DNA of 64,000 bases. It comes from Schistosoma mansoni. Its lineage: Eukaryota > Platyhelminthes > Trematoda > Strigeidida > Schistosomatidae. Both the position numbers and the translations under genes were made by a program. The stretch lies in NCBI RefSeq assembly GCF_000237925.1, contig NC_031500.1:9511753-9575752 (forward strand), read 5' to 3'. This document shows positions 60,241 to 64,000 of the stretch, in pieces (the first letter of the stretch is position 1; every line of letters begins with the position of its first letter). Under the pieces are notes generated by a model that had not been told where the DNA came from, did not search any database, and worked only from the letters and a program-made list of their open reading frames with translations.

Positions 60241-61574
60241 AGGCCTCCTAACTCCCAAGTCAGGAGATAACAAAAATTAACCATAATTAATCATTATGAA
60301 GATATGAAATTTCATACTTCAGAAATGATTGCAATCAATTTGTATCAGGTTGAAAATGAATAATGAAAAGAAATCTATTGTCAAATATAATACACTTCGT
60401 TTATATGAACTTTACCATTTAAATTTAATTTCTAAGTGATTTTAAAGTGAAATTCATTATGTTTCACTTAAGTAGGCGTTGCCTAAAAACCGTTTCCAAA
60501 ACTGTTTTCAACTACTTGAATTAATCAGCATTAATGTAAAAATGAGACCAACTTTATCGATTGTTAGTTATATACAACCTTGATTATTATTGGTTGATTA
60601 TTATGATACATTATTTACTCATTAATTTATGATTGGTTAATTTGCATTGAATGGTTTCATAAATATATACCTACATTGAAAATATATAAAAGCTGACGTA
60701 TTCTTACAAATCATCAAATCGATGAGTCAATCATCAAATAAACATAATTAAACGAAGGGATTCTATGAGATGTTTTTAAAGTAGTAATATAGAAGCATAG
60801 ATGGTGAAAGTTGAAGCTAAGATATATTTCCTGTATGACTGGGAGATAATAATAATAATAGAATATGTTTGCCATTTTTATGATTATCTAAATTAATTCT
60901 GTTTTTTCCTAATTTTCCAACCTTTATCCAGACTGAAGACAGTTTAATAGAACAGCTATTAGATAAATCCTATGGGTTAGTTTGATTGAGAAATCTCCAG
61001 AGTATACATGAACTCCGTTGGTTATTGAGACAGAAGGAAAAACTGTACAAGATACAATAACTTCTCAAGAACAATAATTGGTGACCAACTCTAAATAACT
61101 GTTGTACGACCAGATCTACAAATCGTATCAATAACAACACCTATATGTTTTTTAAATAAATGAACAAAGAAAAACGACAATGTTTCTGTAGTTAGTACAG
61201 TATAATATACTGATTGTATTCAGTTAATCAGTTGGAATTAAGATACCTCAAGACTTTGGCGCAGTTTGGTGTTCAGCGATAAATAATGTGTATGCTATTA
61301 TTAACTAAGTGAAAGTTGGCAATATTTGGTCTATAAAATGTCTGAGATCAATAGAAATATTTATCATACAACGATAAAGTGAATTTTAGATGGTGCTTAA
61401 GCAAAAGTACGTGGCATACCTCCTCCTCAGATAGATTGTATGTTGAAATACTTGATATGATTCAATACATAGTCAAGAGTGTTTGGTGAAGCTAGATCAT
61501 ATTCTCCCATTATCACTCCTACTCCAAATTTCCACCCGATGTTTCTCACATTTGTGTAAGGAAGGTGGAAAAGC

Positions 61575-61740
61575 ATTACACTTTAACTGATGTCAGTTCG
61601 TGTTGAAAACACTGACTGTAATTAGTAAACCTAACTCAGAAATCCAACCTCCCTACATTATAACTGATGTCAGTTGGTAACGAAAACACTGTATAGATTG
61701 CTAACCACAAATCACAATATGAATCCGATTCCTGACATGT
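61575..61740. repeat. dispersed repeat D, weak double copy
   Basis: AACTGATGTCAGTT appears twice (about 61587 and 61660), each followed by CG- and AAAACACTG-like sequence. It looks like two short tandem pieces of the D core. Confidence 0.45.
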
Positions 61741-62615
61741 ATTTATGTATGTAAACGTGTCGTTTTCATTTTACTACAAGTGATAATTTGACATGTGAGA
61801 GTTGATTACTCAGACCAAAGTTATTATTCCGGTGATATTTTATTGTTTTGTATTATTAATTATTTTATAACTAATCAGCGTTTCCTTGTTGAGTGAAAAT
61901 TTGCCCAAAGTTGTAAGTCTATTATACTTTTACCCTATTATTTATTGCTTCGGATAGAATTCCATTGTTGCATTTCTCAATCACGTTGAAGTTATGAAAA
62001 TCTAATGAATGAATTTAAATGAAGTCAAACAAGTGGAGACCTAGATAAGGTGAGTAATCTTGACGAAAATCAAAACACATGAGGACAAATCGTAAAAACA
62101 AGCTTTATAAATCACCTGTCATACTTCTGAATAACTAAACAATAACACTCACTAATAAATCTACACAGAGTTATCTTTGTGTTATTCAATTTTTTTGTAA
62201 ACCCAGTGCCAGCTGAATACCTCTAGTGGGATGTTGAAGTTCCTTAAAATCTTTTAACTACTCACTATCATGTTACTTTATCATCTTGGCTATAAATTAT
62301 TATTTTCCCTTACACTCTTTTCTGTGTTTCATTGTTTTTTAATCTGTTGATCTGTATCTATCTACCTTTATTATTGCATAAAGATCATTACAATGAATTT
62401 ATTAAACAACACATTCTATTGTATCATGTAAAGTCAAATCATTACAACTGTCATTAATATCACTGACGGTTACCTGTCACAAAATATGTAATACGTGATA
62501 TTATTTATCAAACGTTTGTGTATGAATTAATGCTTAACGTATTAGACCAGATTACTACATTATTTAAGTTAGTTAGTCAATCAAAATAGGTCGGTGTGAT
62601 AAGAATGAGGTAACA

Positions 62616-62642
62616 TTGTGTGTGTGTGTGTGTGTGTGTGTG
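62616..62642. repeat. TG microsatellite
   Basis: About 13 TG units in otherwise AT-rich intergenic sequence. Confidence 0.95.
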
Positions 62643-63099
62643 ATTATTCATTCAGTGAGAAAGTTATTACTCATTTTCAGTATTGTGTTTCATATTTGAT
62701 TACTTGTTTACTCTTCTTTACGTATGATTAGACGCATAATAAGGTCGACACATACATTATTTGTTAAGAGCTGACGAAGATGTTAGATGATCTTGGGTTC
62801 GAGCTGTGGTCGGGTTGGGCGATGGCACACTCCTGACGAATCTTATTCTGTGACGTAAACGTTTTTCTGGGGCTTACTGATTTCCACAGTTTATGTAGAT
62901 GGGATAAACGATGTTTTTCCTATGACCTCAAGTGACATTTAAATAATCTTGGAGTATTTGCACCCATTTCATTCTCATAAGTAAGCAGACTATAAAAATC
63001 GAGAATTTGTCTCCGAAACGTAATGAAGTTTAAGTGTATGTTTTGCCTGACAGGATTTATTAACTTCTGGAGTTTCATAGTTCGTTTTCTACACCTTCA

Positions 63100-63208
63100 G
63101 GTTGACTCAAATATTCAAAAGAAGATTAGTTCTCGTAGTAATTATTTATTAGGCTACAAATGCTCTAACTGTGCATTTTCTTACACTTTCCACATAATTC
63201 ATGCGTAG
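63100..63208 (+). CDS. possible terminal exon, cysteine-containing
   Basis: After CACCTTCAG the frame reads VDSNIQKKISSRSN, then YLLGYKCSNCAFSYTFHIIHA and a stop at 63208. The CxxC pair and the clean acceptor suggest a last exon. A block at 60932-60975 (TEDSLIEQLLDKSYG, after TTTATCCAG) could be an earlier exon of the same gene. No family is recognised. Confidence 0.25.
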
Positions 63209-63763
63209 ACTATTGTGGAACTCTATATAAAATTAAGTCGTGAGAGAATTATTTGACAGTCATATACATAAGATTCCGCCCCATTTTGAGCAAGCTGAAT
63301 AACAAAAATGCTTCTTAATCATTGAATAAATAATTTCATAATTTCGTTGGGAGTTCATTTTGACTAAGGGTAAAAGCGACAAATTTACGGTAAACCAAGT
63401 TTTAGGTAGAACCTATCTTAAAAAGAACAAGCTTTAATTGCGAAAACTGACGAGTCACCATCCTGAACGTGAATGGGTGGTCAGTACGTTATAATTTTCC
63501 CAGTCCATGACGTAAACTACATATCTTTAATTTGTCTATTAAACTGTAACTTTTAAAAACAATCTACCTTACACCTTTCGTCCGTATCTACTGTTTAATT
63601 CAAGCAATTAATCGGGGCTTTTTCATCGATCACAATTTTCCCTACCCTGTTAGACTAAGCATACAAAATAGACGCACAAAATTCTTGTCATTTTTTCAAT
63701 CGTAAGGCTTCATGGTCGGTACTCTCGGCTAACGAAAAATTGTGAACAACTATCTTGTTTCAG

Positions 63764-63806
63764 CTTGATGAATTTAGTAATTTGACAGATTTGCCAATGG
63801 GAAAAG
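63764..63806 (+). CDS. possible exon of an unidentified gene
   Basis: After TTGTTTCAG comes an open block reading LDEFSNLTDLPMGK, ended by a GT. Acceptor and composition look exon-like, but there is no homology I recognise and no linked exon with fixed phase. The gene, if real, would continue past the window. Confidence 0.22.
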
Positions 63807-64000
63807 GTATTTTTAAAGTGAAGAGAATCCAGCGAAGAAAATTTTCTGTTCGACGAAATCATTTACTTAAACTGTACATTCGCATTTATTGTTGTATGGT
63901 AAATGTATTTTCATGGAATGTTAGAAAAGATTCTATCACAAAGCATTTCGAAAATCCAAATATCAAATGCGGTTGTGTAATAATCAGGGGGCTCGAGAGG

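Larger units (their letters stand above)
60240..63060. other. largely gene-free right part
   Basis: AT-rich with weak D-repeat pieces (61575) and a TG microsatellite. Apart from the weak exon candidate at 60932-60975, nothing coding is supported. Confidence 0.5.

Noticed and set aside
1-64000. CRISPR arrays, operons or bacterial signals
   Set aside because: Regular spacer-repeat arrays are absent, and the GT-AG introns and SINEs show a eukaryotic nuclear sequence.

Overview
The window looks like a piece of a Schistosoma (blood fluke, Trematoda) draft assembly. It is AT-rich and intron-rich. It carries tRNA-derived SINEs of the Sm-alpha type with hammerhead ribozyme sequence, RTE-like LINE fragments of the schistosome SR2 kind, and many short dispersed repeats. 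A 200-base run of N marks a scaffold gap. The species cannot be told from the sequence alone.

Layout. Bases 1-22,000 hold no host gene that I can support. The main structure is a segmental duplication: about 207-7970 recurs as 12154-21838. The second copy contains the gap, a 143-bp perfect inverted repeat next to the gap, and a 4.46-kb Mutator-like DNA transposon (MULE, 16740-21196). The MULE has 19-bp terminal inverted repeats, a perfect 9-bp target duplication, and a minus-strand transposase gene whose five exons read as an uninterrupted 616-residue protein. Bases 22,000-30,500 are a graveyard of retroelements: a fossil LTR-element fragment, RTE and CR1/Jockey-like LINE pieces, and a dispersed repeat family seen four times.

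Two host genes follow, both on the plus strand and both reconstructed exon by exon with matching splice phases. The first (30614-40540, 7 exons, 399 residues) is an RPRD1/CREPT-type protein with an RNA polymerase II CTD-interacting domain. The second (43475-52083, 6 exons, 241 residues) is an RPA-interacting protein (RPAIN) with the C-terminal cysteine-rich region. Both act in the nucleus in other animals, one in transcription and one in RPA import, but nothing here shows joint regulation. Their introns are full of SINE, LINE and other repeat copies.

From 52.6 kb to the end the window is mostly repeats: a large decayed RTE element with a foreign insertion, two minus-strand RTE 3' pieces, and AT-rich sequence. 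A few possible exons of an unidentified plus-strand gene lie near the right edge. The strongest points for a second look are the apparently intact MULE with a paralogous empty site, and a complete hammerhead ribozyme core in the first SINE. All exon coordinates were read by eye, and repeat edges are approximate by tens of bases.
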